Assembly (NCBI GenBank): GCA_964451375.1
Contig: CAYVIN010000003.1
Location: forward strand, 43,552 to 107,551
DNA from: JAGXQV01 sp964451375
Lineage (GTDB): Bacteria; Pseudomonadota; Gammaproteobacteria; Burkholderiales; Sulfuricellaceae
DNA: 64,000 nt
Direction: 5' to 3'
Shown here: positions 15,755-24,696 of the stretch, piece after piece
Numbering within the stretch: position 1 is the first letter of the stretch
How the letters are laid out: each line of letters opens with the position of its first letter
Notes under the pieces: model-generated
Database searches by the model: none
What the model was told of the DNA's origin: nothing
Seen by the model: the letters and a program-made list of their open reading frames with translations, nothing else
Made by a program: the position numbers and the translations under genes

Positions 15755-17062
15755 ATGCAAACGCCTATTCTTCCCGCATCTCCTGAAACAACCCCCGGCA
15801 GGCTGTTTGCTACCGCCTGCCTGTTTGCACTGCCTACAGTCGCCTTAACAACATCGTTTGGCATGACGCTTATCCAACTCATCATTTTGATAACCAGTGG
15901 CCTTTTGATGCGTACCGGCTTGCTCAGATGGTATCGACAAAATTGGCAAGACCTGAGCTTTCTGATCATCGCGTTTGTTGGCTATTTCGCCATATCTTTG
16001 GGCCGCACACTGGTCGATTTCCACGGACTGTCCAGCGTGGATGGCCCGCTGCGCATGGTATTTGCCCTCAGTTGTATCGGCTTTGTGGCTTGGTTGCGCC
16101 CGTCCATCCGCTATTTCTGGCTAGGATTGTGCCTAGGTGCGATAGGTGGCTGCTTGATCGCGCTGGCGCAACGCTTTCTGATCGGCATGGAGCGTGCTCA
16201 AGGTTACACCGATCTTTCCATTACCTTTGGGGATTTGTCGCTGGCAATGGGCTTGCTGGCGTCGTGCGCGCTTGCAGGTTGGCCCAAGGAATGGCGTTCT
16301 TGGTCATTTCTGCCCCCGATAGCGCTGGCTTGTGGCATCGTCGGCACCATATTGTCTTCGTCTCGGGGGGCTTGGCTCGCCTTGCCCTTGGTGGTGCCGC
16401 TGTTGTTTGCGGCTCGCGTACACTTCGGCAGGCCGTTCCCGGCAACCGCTGTCTTGACCCTGACCTTGCTAGTTGTTGCGTACTGCCTGCCAGCCACGGG
16501 CTTGGCGCAGCGCTTTCAGGAAGCGCTATCGGATGTACAGGAAACGGGAAATGTGGGGGAAACAGTTACTACGGGTGGCATCCGCCTAGTGTTGTGGAAA
16601 GCATCATGGATGATGTTTGCCGACCACCCCCTGCTGGGCGTGGGACGCGATCAGTTCCGTCCGGCAATACAGCAGTTGGCCGAGCAGGGACGCCTGCCCG
16701 ATTCCCCTGCGCTTCCCTACGCCTTGGCGTTGAGCAGCAGCCACAACGACGCCCTGCATTTCTTAGCGACTGGCGGCTTGCTTGATTTCACTTTTCTCCT
16801 GTTGCTGTATGGTGCGCCGCTTGTCTTTTTTAGGCGCGTCCTGCGCGGCGGATTTATAGACGCGCAGGGACCAGCGTTGGCAGGGCTGGTTCTGGTGCTG
16901 TGCTATATCGGTTTTGGCCTAACCGACGTTATGTTTTGGTTGATGAGGCCTCGGGTTTTTTATGTCATGATGGTTTGTGTCCTTGCTGGCTTTTGCCTGA
17001 CAGGAAGGCGGGCACATAACAAACCTGCGCACAACACCAGTTGCCAACCCCACGTAGAATAA
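15755..17062 (+). CDS. O-antigen ligase/polymerase-like membrane protein (Wzy_C family)
   Basis: A 435-residue polytopic inner-membrane protein with about ten hydrophobic helices. The block ILSSSRGAWLALPL followed later by GIRLVLWKASWMMFADHPLLGVGRDQF, here in two parts, is the large periplasmic-loop signature of the Wzy_C/WaaL family, and SSSHNDALHFLATGG is the conserved His-containing loop. Next to an ABC-type exporter the more likely job is WaaL-type ligation of finished O-polysaccharide to lipid A-core, rather than Wzy polymerisation. The ATG at 15755 lies 4 bases after the IS right end; an upstream in-frame ATG at 15722 is inside the IS. Confidence 0.85.
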   Translation: MQTPILPASPETTPGRLFATACLFALPTVALTTSFGMTLIQLIILITSGLLMRTGLLRWYRQNWQDLSFLIIAFVGYFAISLGRTLVDFHGLSSVDGPLRMVFALSCIGFVAWLRPSIRYFWLGLCLGAIGGCLIALAQRFLIGMERAQGYTDLSITFGDLSLAMGLLASCALAGWPKEWRSWSFLPPIALACGIVGTILSSSRGAWLALPLVVPLLFAARVHFGRPFPATAVLTLTLLVVAYCLPATGLAQRFQEALSDVQETGNVGETVTTGGIRLVLWKASWMMFADHPLLGVGRDQFRPAIQQLAEQGRLPDSPALPYALALSSSHNDALHFLATGGLLDFTFLLLLYGAPLVFFRRVLRGGFIDAQGPALAGLVLVLCYIGFGLTDVMFWLMRPRVFYVMMVCVLAGFCLTGRRAHNKPAHNTSCQPHVE

Positions 17063-17067
17063 GAAGC

Positions 17068-17859
17068 ATGCGTATTTTCAAATCCCTTTGGCTCTATCGC
17101 GGATTCATCAGCAGCAGCGTCAGGCGCGAATTTCAGTCCCGCTACAGGAATACCCTGCTGGGTGCATCCTGGGCACTGATCAACCCGCTGGCGATGATCG
17201 TGGTATATACCCTAATCTTTTCTGAAGTGATGCGTACCCGGCTGGATGGCGTAGATAGCAACTTTGCCTACAGCATCTATTTGTGTTCGGGGATACTAGC
17301 CTGGGGGCTGTTCAGCGAAATTACCCTGCGTGCGCAAAACACCTTCCTGGAAAACGCCAATCTCCTAAAAAAAGTCTGCTTTCCGCGGCTATGCCTGCCT
17401 GTGGTGGTGATCATCAATGCAGTGGGGAATTTCATTATCATTTTTGGCCTGTTCATCCTGTTTTTGCTGTTGTCTGACAATTTTCCCGGCTGGGTTTTTC
17501 TGGCGCTGTTTCCGCTGTTGGGCATCCTGATCGCGATGGCAATTGGGCTGGGTATTACCTTGGGAGTTTTAAATGTATTTTTTCGAGATGTTGGGCAGTT
17601 TTTCGGTGTTTTCATCCAGTTCTGGTTTTGGCTGACGCCCATCGTCTATCCAGCAAGCATTCTACCCAGCCAGATACGGGAACTAATACGTCTAAACCCT
17701 ATGAGTCCTCTAATGGAAGGTTTTCAGACCCTGTTTCTGGCGGAGCAGTGGCCGCAATGGAGTACGCTTGCTTACCCGACAGTTTTGGCCTTAGCGCTGT
17801 GCTTGGCGGGGATGTTGCTGTTTCGCAGACACGCCGCCGAAATGGTGGATGAGCTGTAA
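17068..17859 (+). CDS. wzm: O-polysaccharide ABC transporter permease (Wzm type)
   Basis: A 263-residue ABC-2 permease with six predicted membrane helices. The N-terminal block LVRREF-like SSVRREFQSRYRNTLLGASW followed by INPLAMIVVYTLIFSEVM is the family signature, and the C-terminal part carries WFWLTPIVYPASILP and NPMSPLMEGFQ. Wzm moves undecaprenyl-linked O-polysaccharide across the inner membrane. The ATG at 17068 follows the ligase-like gene by 5 bases; an upstream in-frame start at 17041 overlaps that gene. Its stop overlaps the next ATG by one base (TAATG), so it is coupled to its ATPase. Confidence 0.92.
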   Translation: MRIFKSLWLYRGFISSSVRREFQSRYRNTLLGASWALINPLAMIVVYTLIFSEVMRTRLDGVDSNFAYSIYLCSGILAWGLFSEITLRAQNTFLENANLLKKVCFPRLCLPVVVIINAVGNFIIIFGLFILFLLLSDNFPGWVFLALFPLLGILIAMAIGLGITLGVLNVFFRDVGQFFGVFIQFWFWLTPIVYPASILPSQIRELIRLNPMSPLMEGFQTLFLAEQWPQWSTLAYPTVLALALCLAGMLLFRRHAAEMVDEL

Positions 17860-19922
17860 TGGGCGCTATTACTGTCACACAACTGGGCAAGGCTTACCGC
17901 CAGTACTCAAACCGCTGGGCCCGTCTGGCGGAATGGTTTTTACCCGGCAGCCCTTCGCGCCACCGGCTTAAATGGGTGTTGCAGGAGATCGATTTCTCCG
18001 TACGTCCGGGAGAGGCCGTAGGCATTATCGGGCTGAACGGAGCGGGAAAAAGTACGTTGCTGAAAATCATCACCGGAACCGCGCAGCCAACCACTGGCCA
18101 TGTGCGCCTAAATGGGCGTGTGGCGGCGTTGCTGGAACTGGGCATCGGCTTTCACCCCGAGTTTACCGGCAGGCAAAATGTATATATGGCTGGGCAGTTG
18201 CTGGGTTACAGCGCGGTTGCCATAGGGAATATGATGCCCGACATCGAAGCCTTCGCCGGGATCGGCGACTACATCGACCAGCCGGTGCGCGTTTACAGCA
18301 GTGGCATGCAGGTGAGGCTCGCGTTCAGCGTCGCCACGGCGCAGCGACCGGATATTTTGATTGTCGATGAAGCGCTGTCGGTGGGGGATGCTTATTTCCA
18401 GCACCGCAGCTTTGAGCGTATCCGGGATTTCCAGAAACTGGGAACCACCCTGCTCATCGTGAGTCATGATAAGCAGGCCATTCAATCCATCTGCGATCGT
18501 GCAATTCTGCTTTATGCCGGCCGGAAGGCGATGGAGGGTAAGCCTGAAGCGGTGATGGATTATTACAATGCGCTGCTGGCCGAGCATCAGGAACAAAAGG
18601 TACGGCAAATTGAACTCCCCAGCGGGCATGTGCGCACTGAATCCGGTACGGGAGAAGCTGAGATCAAGGATATCACTCTAATTGACGCCAAAAACGTCCC
18701 TATGCAAATGGTGGCGGTCGGGCAACTGATCCGGATACGCATCGTCGTGGCGGTCAATCATGACATCGACAGCCTAGTCTTGGGTTGTGGCATCAAGGAT
18801 CGTCTGGGACAGATGATGTTTGGTACCAATACTTTCCATACCAGCCAGGTTCTCACTGGCCTGAAGCAGGGCGAAACCTGTGTCTACACGGTTTCCTGTC
18901 TGGCAAATCTCGGTGTGGGCAGTTATTCTATCCATGCCTCCCTAGTGCGCAACCACTCTCATGTGGATAAGAACTACCACTGGATAGACGGAGCCTCGAT
19001 ATTTGAGGTGTACAACCGGGACAAAAACTATTTCGTGGGTTGCCTGTGGAACGATATGAATTTCCTCATCGAGAAAACGGGGCAGCCCGCGCTCCCACAT
19101 TCACAGCCTGACGACCTGGATCGCGAGCTGGTAGTGGTAGACGTGGGCTGCCGCTGGGGATTCGCGGAAAAATTCACCGACGCTAAGGGGCGCTTTCGGG
19201 TTTACGGGTTCGACCCCGATCGAGAAGAGTGCGAGCGGCTGCACGAGCGCTATCAGGGGCAGGCGGTTTCACTCATCCCGCTGGCTCTGGCGGGCTCACC
19301 GGGCAGGCGCACACTGCACTTAACCGAGGAACCGGCTTGTAGCTCCCTGTTCGCACCCGACCCCGACTTGACCCAGAATTTCCCTGCGCTACGTTGCGCG
19401 CGGCAAGTCTCCTCGCGGGAGGTGGAAACCACCACGCTGGACGCCTGGGCGCAGAATGAGGAGGTTGCCGCAGTGGACTATATCAAACTCGACACCCAGG
19501 GCAGCGAGCTGGAAATACTCCAGGGCGGCAAAGCCATACTACGCAGCGTACGATGCGTGGAAGTGGAAATCGAATTCAACCACATATACCAAGGGCAGCC
19601 ACTTTTTTCCGAGGTGGACAGTTTTCTGCGCGGACAGGGCTTCGTGCTGTGGAAACTCACTAATCAGGTGCATTACTCCCGGGATGGTGTGCCGGAGACC
19701 CCCATCGGCGAAGATACGATATTTTACGACGAAAAACAGCAAATCAAACATCAGCTCTATGGTGGTCAACTGTATTGGGCCAACGCCCACTACGTCAGGA
19801 AGGATGTGCTGAATGGACAGAATAGCCCGGCCCAGAACGTACGAGATGTCACCCTATTTGAATCGCTTTCTATGCCGGATGTGGTCAGTCATCTCAAGGC
19901 TTCGGGGCTTACCGCAAAATGA
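17859..19922 (+). CDS. Fused Wzt-type ABC ATPase and FkbM methyltransferase
   Basis: A 687-residue three-part protein. Residues 1-240 are the ABC ATPase: Walker A GLNGAGKST (58-66), signature YSSGMQVRL (146-154), Walker B ILIVDE (166-171), H-loop SHD. Residues about 265-395 resemble the C-terminal glycan-binding domain of Wzt, which in E. coli O9a recognises the capped chain end. Residues about 423-600 are an FkbM-family SAM methyltransferase with VVVDVGCRWGF, an acidic FDPD, and YIKLDTQGSELEILQGG. The gene overlaps wzm by one base and the next gene by four (ATGA). ABC ATPases of this class usually end after the glycan-binding domain, so the fused methyltransferase is unusual and may link chain capping to export. 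Confidence 0.9.
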   Translation: MGAITVTQLGKAYRQYSNRWARLAEWFLPGSPSRHRLKWVLQEIDFSVRPGEAVGIIGLNGAGKSTLLKIITGTAQPTTGHVRLNGRVAALLELGIGFHPEFTGRQNVYMAGQLLGYSAVAIGNMMPDIEAFAGIGDYIDQPVRVYSSGMQVRLAFSVATAQRPDILIVDEALSVGDAYFQHRSFERIRDFQKLGTTLLIVSHDKQAIQSICDRAILLYAGRKAMEGKPEAVMDYYNALLAEHQEQKVRQIELPSGHVRTESGTGEAEIKDITLIDAKNVPMQMVAVGQLIRIRIVVAVNHDIDSLVLGCGIKDRLGQMMFGTNTFHTSQVLTGLKQGETCVYTVSCLANLGVGSYSIHASLVRNHSHVDKNYHWIDGASIFEVYNRDKNYFVGCLWNDMNFLIEKTGQPALPHSQPDDLDRELVVVDVGCRWGFAEKFTDAKGRFRVYGFDPDREECERLHERYQGQAVSLIPLALAGSPGRRTLHLTEEPACSSLFAPDPDLTQNFPALRCARQVSSREVETTTLDAWAQNEEVAAVDYIKLDTQGSELEILQGGKAILRSVRCVEVEIEFNHIYQGQPLFSEVDSFLRGQGFVLWKLTNQVHYSRDGVPETPIGEDTIFYDEKQQIKHQLYGGQLYWANAHYVRKDVLNGQNSPAQNVRDVTLFESLSMPDVVSHLKASGLTAK

Positions 19923-21604
19923 TAGTTTCATATGCTCAAAACTTTGAGGATGTCATGCTCCACCGTGCGTTGGGGCAACTCCCCCGAGGTTTCTACATTG
20001 ATGTGGGAGCCAATGACCCATCGCATGATTCGGTAACCCGGCTGTTTTATGAAAAAGGATGGTGCGGAATCAATATGGAGCCCTTGCAGAGTCATTTTGA
20101 CGACCTGCAACGAGAGCGCCCGCGTGACATTAATCTGCATTGTGCCGCCGGGTCATCTCCAGGAGAAATTGAATTGTGGGAGTGCGACGTCCGAGGTTGG
20201 GCGACCGCCAACCGAGCCGTCATCGCAACCCACCTTGCCAGAGGGTACGAGGGGAAGTTCTTACGCATTCCCGTCACAACGTTGACCGCCGTCTGCGAAC
20301 GCTATGCACCACAGGAGATACACTTTCTGAAGATAGATGTGGAAGGGTTTGAGAGGGCCGTGCTGGAGGGAATAGATTTCACCCGTTTTCGCCCGTGGAT
20401 CGTAGTTGTGGAAGCCACCCATCCAAATTCAAAAATCGAAAATTACGCGCATTGGGAAGAGTTGCTCACTGTGGCAAACTACCGCTTTGTGTATGCGGAC
20501 GGACTCAATCGCTTTTACCTTTCCAGCGAACACTCCGGGTTAAGCGAGGCGTTCCGATACCCCCCCAATTTGTTTGACGACTTTGTCAAGGTGGGGCAGA
20601 TAATGGCGGAAGCATACGCATCACAGGCGGAAATACGTGCGAACCAGGCCGAGAAGTGCATAGTTGAAATCGAATCCCGTGTTACCCATGCCGAGAATCT
20701 GGCCATTCACGCCGAGACACGCGCCGACCATGCCGAAACTAATGCGGCCCGAGCTGAAGCGCGCACCACTCAGTCGGAAAATCGCGCGACTCAGGCGGAA
20801 GCCTATGTAGCACACGCCGAATGGCGCATCACTCAGGCCGAGACGCGAGCGACCCAGGCCGAAGCCTACGCTGCTCAGACTGAATGGCGCGTCACCCAAG
20901 CCGAGACGCGCGCAACCCAAGCTGAGGCATACGCAGCCCAGACTGAATGGCGCATCACCCAAGCTGAGATGCGGGCAATCCAAGCTGAGGCATACGCAGC
21001 ACAGGCGGAATGGCGCATCACTCAGGCCGAGATACGTACAACGCAAGCTGAAACCTACGCCACTCAGTTAGAAGAGCGTACTGCCCGCGCCGAGAAGCAG
21101 GCTGCTCTATTTGAGGTGCGCGCCCTTGATGCCGAGGCGCGCGCGGCCCAGATCGAGCTCGACGCAGCCCGAACCGAAACGCGCGCCGTTCAAGCTGAAA
21201 ATGCTGCTGCCCAACTCGAAGAATGGAGGTCTTCCGCCGAAGCCCGCACCCAACGAGCGGAATTGTTCGCGGCACAACTGATTAACAGTACCTCTTGGCG
21301 TATCACGGCCCCCCTACGCCAGTTGTCGGCGGCACTACGAGACATGAGATCCATCTCTTGGCAATCACTCCCCGGAACATTGCTCCAGTCCGGTACTCGA
21401 TTTGTGATCACCCGTCCGAAACTGCGGATAATCGCTGCCCGCGTACTGGCCCGCTTCCCCAGATTAAAATCGCGCCTAGTGGGTGCACTCACCAGTTCCG
21501 CGACCAACTCGGTGCCCGATGTTCCTGAGAAACTTGCCCATCTTTCTCCGCGCGAGCAACGTATATACTGGCTTCTGAAAGAAGCGCAGGGAAGGAGCGG
21601 TTGA
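19919..21604 (+). CDS. FkbM methyltransferase with long repetitive coiled coil (WbdD-like architecture)
   Basis: A 561-residue protein. Residues 1-200 are an FkbM SAM methyltransferase (GFYIDVGANDPSHDSVT, IHFLKIDVEGFERAVLEG, IVVVEATHP). Residues about 228-455 are an Ala/Glu/Arg-rich coiled coil; 290-394 consist of five 21-residue (three-heptad) repeats of the pattern ATQAEAY, AAQTEWR, ITQAETR. The tail begins STSWRITAPLRQLSAALRD, a motif often seen after coiled coils in glycan-synthesis proteins. The layout recalls WbdD of E. coli O9a, where a methyltransferase/kinase caps the chain and a coiled coil sets its length; no kinase domain is seen here. Overlaps of 4 bases before and 3 bases after tie it into one operon. 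Confidence 0.85.
   Translation: MIVSYAQNFEDVMLHRALGQLPRGFYIDVGANDPSHDSVTRLFYEKGWCGINMEPLQSHFDDLQRERPRDINLHCAAGSSPGEIELWECDVRGWATANRAVIATHLARGYEGKFLRIPVTTLTAVCERYAPQEIHFLKIDVEGFERAVLEGIDFTRFRPWIVVVEATHPNSKIENYAHWEELLTVANYRFVYADGLNRFYLSSEHSGLSEAFRYPPNLFDDFVKVGQIMAEAYASQAEIRANQAEKCIVEIESRVTHAENLAIHAETRADHAETNAARAEARTTQSENRATQAEAYVAHAEWRITQAETRATQAEAYAAQTEWRVTQAETRATQAEAYAAQTEWRITQAEMRAIQAEAYAAQAEWRITQAEIRTTQAETYATQLEERTARAEKQAALFEVRALDAEARAAQIELDAARTETRAVQAENAAAQLEEWRSSAEARTQRAELFAAQLINSTSWRITAPLRQLSAALRDMRSISWQSLPGTLLQSGTRFVITRPKLRIIAARVLARFPRLKSRLVGALTSSATNSVPDVPEKLAHLSPREQRIYWLLKEAQGRSG
20786..21100 (+). repeat. Five 63-bp tandem repeats encoding coiled-coil units
   Basis: Within the coiled-coil gene, a 63-bp unit (21 codons) repeats about five times; the first four are close copies and the fifth is degenerate. 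Each unit codes for three heptads, so gain or loss of one unit keeps the reading frame and lengthens or shortens the coil by about 3 nm (21 residues at 0.15 nm rise). Not a CRISPR: there are no spacers. Confidence 0.9.
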
Positions 21605-24600
21605 TGCGTCTTGTCATAGACCTACAAGGCTGGCAAATCCGTTCCGGCGACGTCAGCGAGCCTGATCTCACTTTGGTGCAAGCCTTGGTGCGCAACCGGG
21701 GCGAACACGAGATACTCTTGGTGTTAAGCGGACATTTTCCTGCTCGCATCGACGAGCTTCGCGCCACTTTTGATACGATGCTGGCACCGGAATCCATCCG
21801 CGTCTGGCACTCACCGCAGCCTTTGGAACCGCACAATCCGGGAAATACTTGGCGCAGGGAAGTTGCCACCCTGATCCGCGACGCATTGATCTTCGACCTC
21901 AGGGCGGACGTGATTTTCATGCCTGGCATCTGGCTTGATGGTCGCGATGCGCTAATTGCTGGCAAGGGTCACGTTGCATCCACCGTCATGTTGGTCGAAG
22001 GCATAACCCAGGACGTCTCACCGCGCCAGATGGATTACCTGCAACGTACGTCTCGCTTGTTGAGTCCGCCCGAATTGCTACCCGAATTGCAGGATCTGGG
22101 GCTGGCAGTGGAGCCGCTGGGTTCCGATGCACAATCTGAGAAGCTACTCAGTCTGTTCGCGGCACTCGACAAGCCAGCCTCGCAGAAACCCTCCGATAAT
22201 CGTCCAAGACTGGCCTATATCTCGCCACTGCCGCCCGAGCACAGCGGCATTGCCGAATACAGCGCCGGGCTGCTCCCTTATCTGGCCGCCCACTACCAAA
22301 TTGACGTGGTTATCAGCCAGCCTGCCATTTCTGCCCCGTGGGTACAGGCCAATTGCTGCATCCTTAGCTGCGAGGAATTTCTGGAAAAGGCCCATACCTA
22401 CCAGCGGGTAATCTATCATTTCGGCAACTCCACCTTTCACCAGCACATGTTCAAGCTGCTCGAACATGTTCCGGGCATCGTGGTACTGCATGACTTCTAT
22501 CTGGGGGACATTCATAATTTTCTGGATACTTACTCCATTTCCCCTCACTCCTTCACTCGCGCCCTGTACCTGTCACACGGCTACGGCGCAATGGCGGAGC
22601 GCTTTCGGGCACAACAGTTAATTGACGTGGTGAGGAAATATCCGGCAAATCTTGCGCTGTTACGCCAAGCGCAAGCGGTGATCGTCCACTCTCAGCATGC
22701 ATGCGACCTTGCGGAGCAGTGGTACAACTCGGGGGTTTCGCGCGAATGGGCAGTAATCCCGCATTTTCATCTGCCCAGCACGGAACCCCTCCGCGATCAG
22801 GCGCGTAGCGCACTGGGAATAAACCCACAGGATTTCATCATTAGTTGCTTTGGACTAATGGGTGCCACCAAGCAAAACCACCGCATGTTGTCGGCTTGGC
22901 TGCATTCGCGCTTGGCACGTGATGCAAACTGCGTACTGCTGTTCGTGGGTGAAGAGCAAATTGGTGAATACGGGGAAAGTATCCGCCATACCATCAGGAG
23001 CAGCGGTCTAGAAAAACGCATCCGAATCACCGGCTGGACGGACGCGACCACATTCAAAAACTATCTCGCGGCCAGCGATGTGGCCGTTCAACTGCGAACC
23101 ACCTCGCGCGGGGAGACTTCTGGCGCAGTACTCGACTGCATGGCCCAAGCCCTGCCCACCATCGTCAATGCCCACGGCACCTTTGCCGAACTGCCCTCTG
23201 ATGCCGTGTGGATGCTGCCTGACGCCTTCACCGACGGCCAGCTTATCCAGGCCATTGAGACACTGTGGCTGGATGGCGGGCGGCGAGCCCGCTTAGGACA
23301 GCGTGCGCTAGAAGTCATTACTAGGCATTACGCGCCTGAAGCCTGCGCAAAGCAATATGTGATGGCCATCGAACGAACCCAGGCTAGGGCGGCTTATGGA
23401 ATGGACGCCCTAATCGGGCGTATCGTACATCATCATTGCTTTAGCGACGAACAGGCCATGGAATTGGCTCAGATGCTGGCCCGAACCTTATGCCAGAGAA
23501 ATGGGGCCAATCAACTGCTGGTCGATGTTTCCGCCACCTGCCGCAATGATCTTAAAACCGGCATACAGCGTGTGGTTCGGGCTCTGGTGTGGGAGTTGAT
23601 CAAGTCGCCGCCGCCCGGCTATCGCATCGAGCCGGTCTTCATTAGCGATGTGGGAGGGCAGTGGCATTATCGCTATGCCCGCGAATGGACTGCGTATGCA
23701 CTGGATATCCCATGCAGTTGTTGGATGGCGGACGAGTCGGTCGAATACGCGCCGGGAGACATACTACTGGTTGCCGACTTTACCTCGGCACTCGCCGTGG
23801 AGGCAGAGAAAGGAGGCCTGTTCGAGCGATTCAAACAGGACGGGATCAAGGTTCATTTTTTTGTCTACGACCTGTTGCCGATTTTGCGGCCCGAATTCTT
23901 TCCTCCGGGACAGTTTGGCTTTACGGAATGGCTAAATACGGTGAGTCGTGTTGCTGATGGTGCCATGTGTATTTCACGCTCGGTTGCTGACGATCTGGGG
24001 GCATGGATGCGTGGAGCCAACCCGATGCGTCTCGAATCCATGCACATTGACTGGTTTCACCTAGGTGCCAATATCGAAAATTCCATTCCGACTTCCGGCA
24101 TTCCCAAGCAAGCGGAAAAGGTGTTTTCCCGCATGAATAGTGCTTCTTCCTTTTTAATGGTGGGAACAGTCGAGCCACGCAAAGGCTATCTTCAAACACT
24201 GAAAGCATTTAGCAAATTATGGCTGGAAGGTTTCGACATCAATCTGGTGGTGGTTGGTAAAGAGGGATGGCAGGGCCTTCCGGAAGACATGCGGCGCACT
24301 ATCCCAGAAATCATTACCCAGATGCGTAACCACCCCGAACTGGGCAAGCGCTTCTTATGGCTGGAAGGCATCAGCGATGAATATCTGGAAAAAATTTATG
24401 CGGCAAGCGATTGCCTGATCTTCGCGTCTGAAGGCGAAGGTTTTGGGTTACCATTGATTGAAGCTGCGCAACATAAACTCCCGATCATTGCCCGAGACAT
24501 TCCCATATTCAGAGAGATAGCGGGAGAACATGCGTATTATTTCAGCGGGCTTGCGCCAACGGATTTGTCCGATGCACTGGTGGCCTGGCTGGATATTCAT

Positions 24601-24696
24601 CAACGCAATCAAAGTCCAACATCACATTCGATGCCCTGGCTGACTTGGGAGAAAAGTGTTGAAATGCTTGTGAAGAAATTAGGTTTGTCCCAATAA
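21604..24696 (+). CDS. Two-module GT4 glycosyltransferase, candidate O-chain polymerase
   Basis: A 1030-residue protein starting at the ATG at 21604, which overlaps the previous stop (TGATG) and has AGGAG 6 bases upstream. Residues 1-190 form an N-terminal domain of unclear role. Residues about 195-600 are a first GT4 module (RPRLAYISPLPPEHSGIAEYSA, FIISCFGLMGATKQNHRML, with a weak RGETSGAVLDCMAQ at the E-x7-E site). Residues about 635-1030 are a second module (LLVDVSATCRNDLKTGIQRV, FLMVGTVEPRKGYLQTL, EGEGFGLPLIEAA near 945). Multi-domain GT4 enzymes such as WbdA polymerise homopolysaccharides exported by Wzm/Wzt. Here it follows the candidate terminator directly, which supports that role by inference. 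Confidence 0.85.
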   Translation: MRLVIDLQGWQIRSGDVSEPDLTLVQALVRNRGEHEILLVLSGHFPARIDELRATFDTMLAPESIRVWHSPQPLEPHNPGNTWRREVATLIRDALIFDLRADVIFMPGIWLDGRDALIAGKGHVASTVMLVEGITQDVSPRQMDYLQRTSRLLSPPELLPELQDLGLAVEPLGSDAQSEKLLSLFAALDKPASQKPSDNRPRLAYISPLPPEHSGIAEYSAGLLPYLAAHYQIDVVISQPAISAPWVQANCCILSCEEFLEKAHTYQRVIYHFGNSTFHQHMFKLLEHVPGIVVLHDFYLGDIHNFLDTYSISPHSFTRALYLSHGYGAMAERFRAQQLIDVVRKYPANLALLRQAQAVIVHSQHACDLAEQWYNSGVSREWAVIPHFHLPSTEPLRDQARSALGINPQDFIISCFGLMGATKQNHRMLSAWLHSRLARDANCVLLFVGEEQIGEYGESIRHTIRSSGLEKRIRITGWTDATTFKNYLAASDVAVQLRTTSRGETSGAVLDCMAQALPTIVNAHGTFAELPSDAVWMLPDAFTDGQLIQAIETLWLDGGRRARLGQRALEVITRHYAPEACAKQYVMAIERTQARAAYGMDALIGRIVHHHCFSDEQAMELAQMLARTLCQRNGANQLLVDVSATCRNDLKTGIQRVVRALVWELIKSPPPGYRIEPVFISDVGGQWHYRYAREWTAYALDIPCSCWMADESVEYAPGDILLVADFTSALAVEAEKGGLFERFKQDGIKVHFFVYDLLPILRPEFFPPGQFGFTEWLNTVSRVADGAMCISRSVADDLGAWMRGANPMRLESMHIDWFHLGANIENSIPTSGIPKQAEKVFSRMNSASSFLMVGTVEPRKGYLQTLKAFSKLWLEGFDINLVVVGKEGWQGLPEDMRRTIPEIITQMRNHPELGKRFLWLEGISDEYLEKIYAASDCLIFASEGEGFGLPLIEAAQHKLPIIARDIPIFREIAGEHAYYFSGLAPTDLSDALVAWLDIHQRNQSPTSHSMPWLTWEKSVEMLVKKLGLSQ

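Noticed and set aside
20786..21100. Tandem repeats that could be taken for a CRISPR array
   Set aside because: The units are contiguous 63-bp in-frame coding repeats with no spacers.
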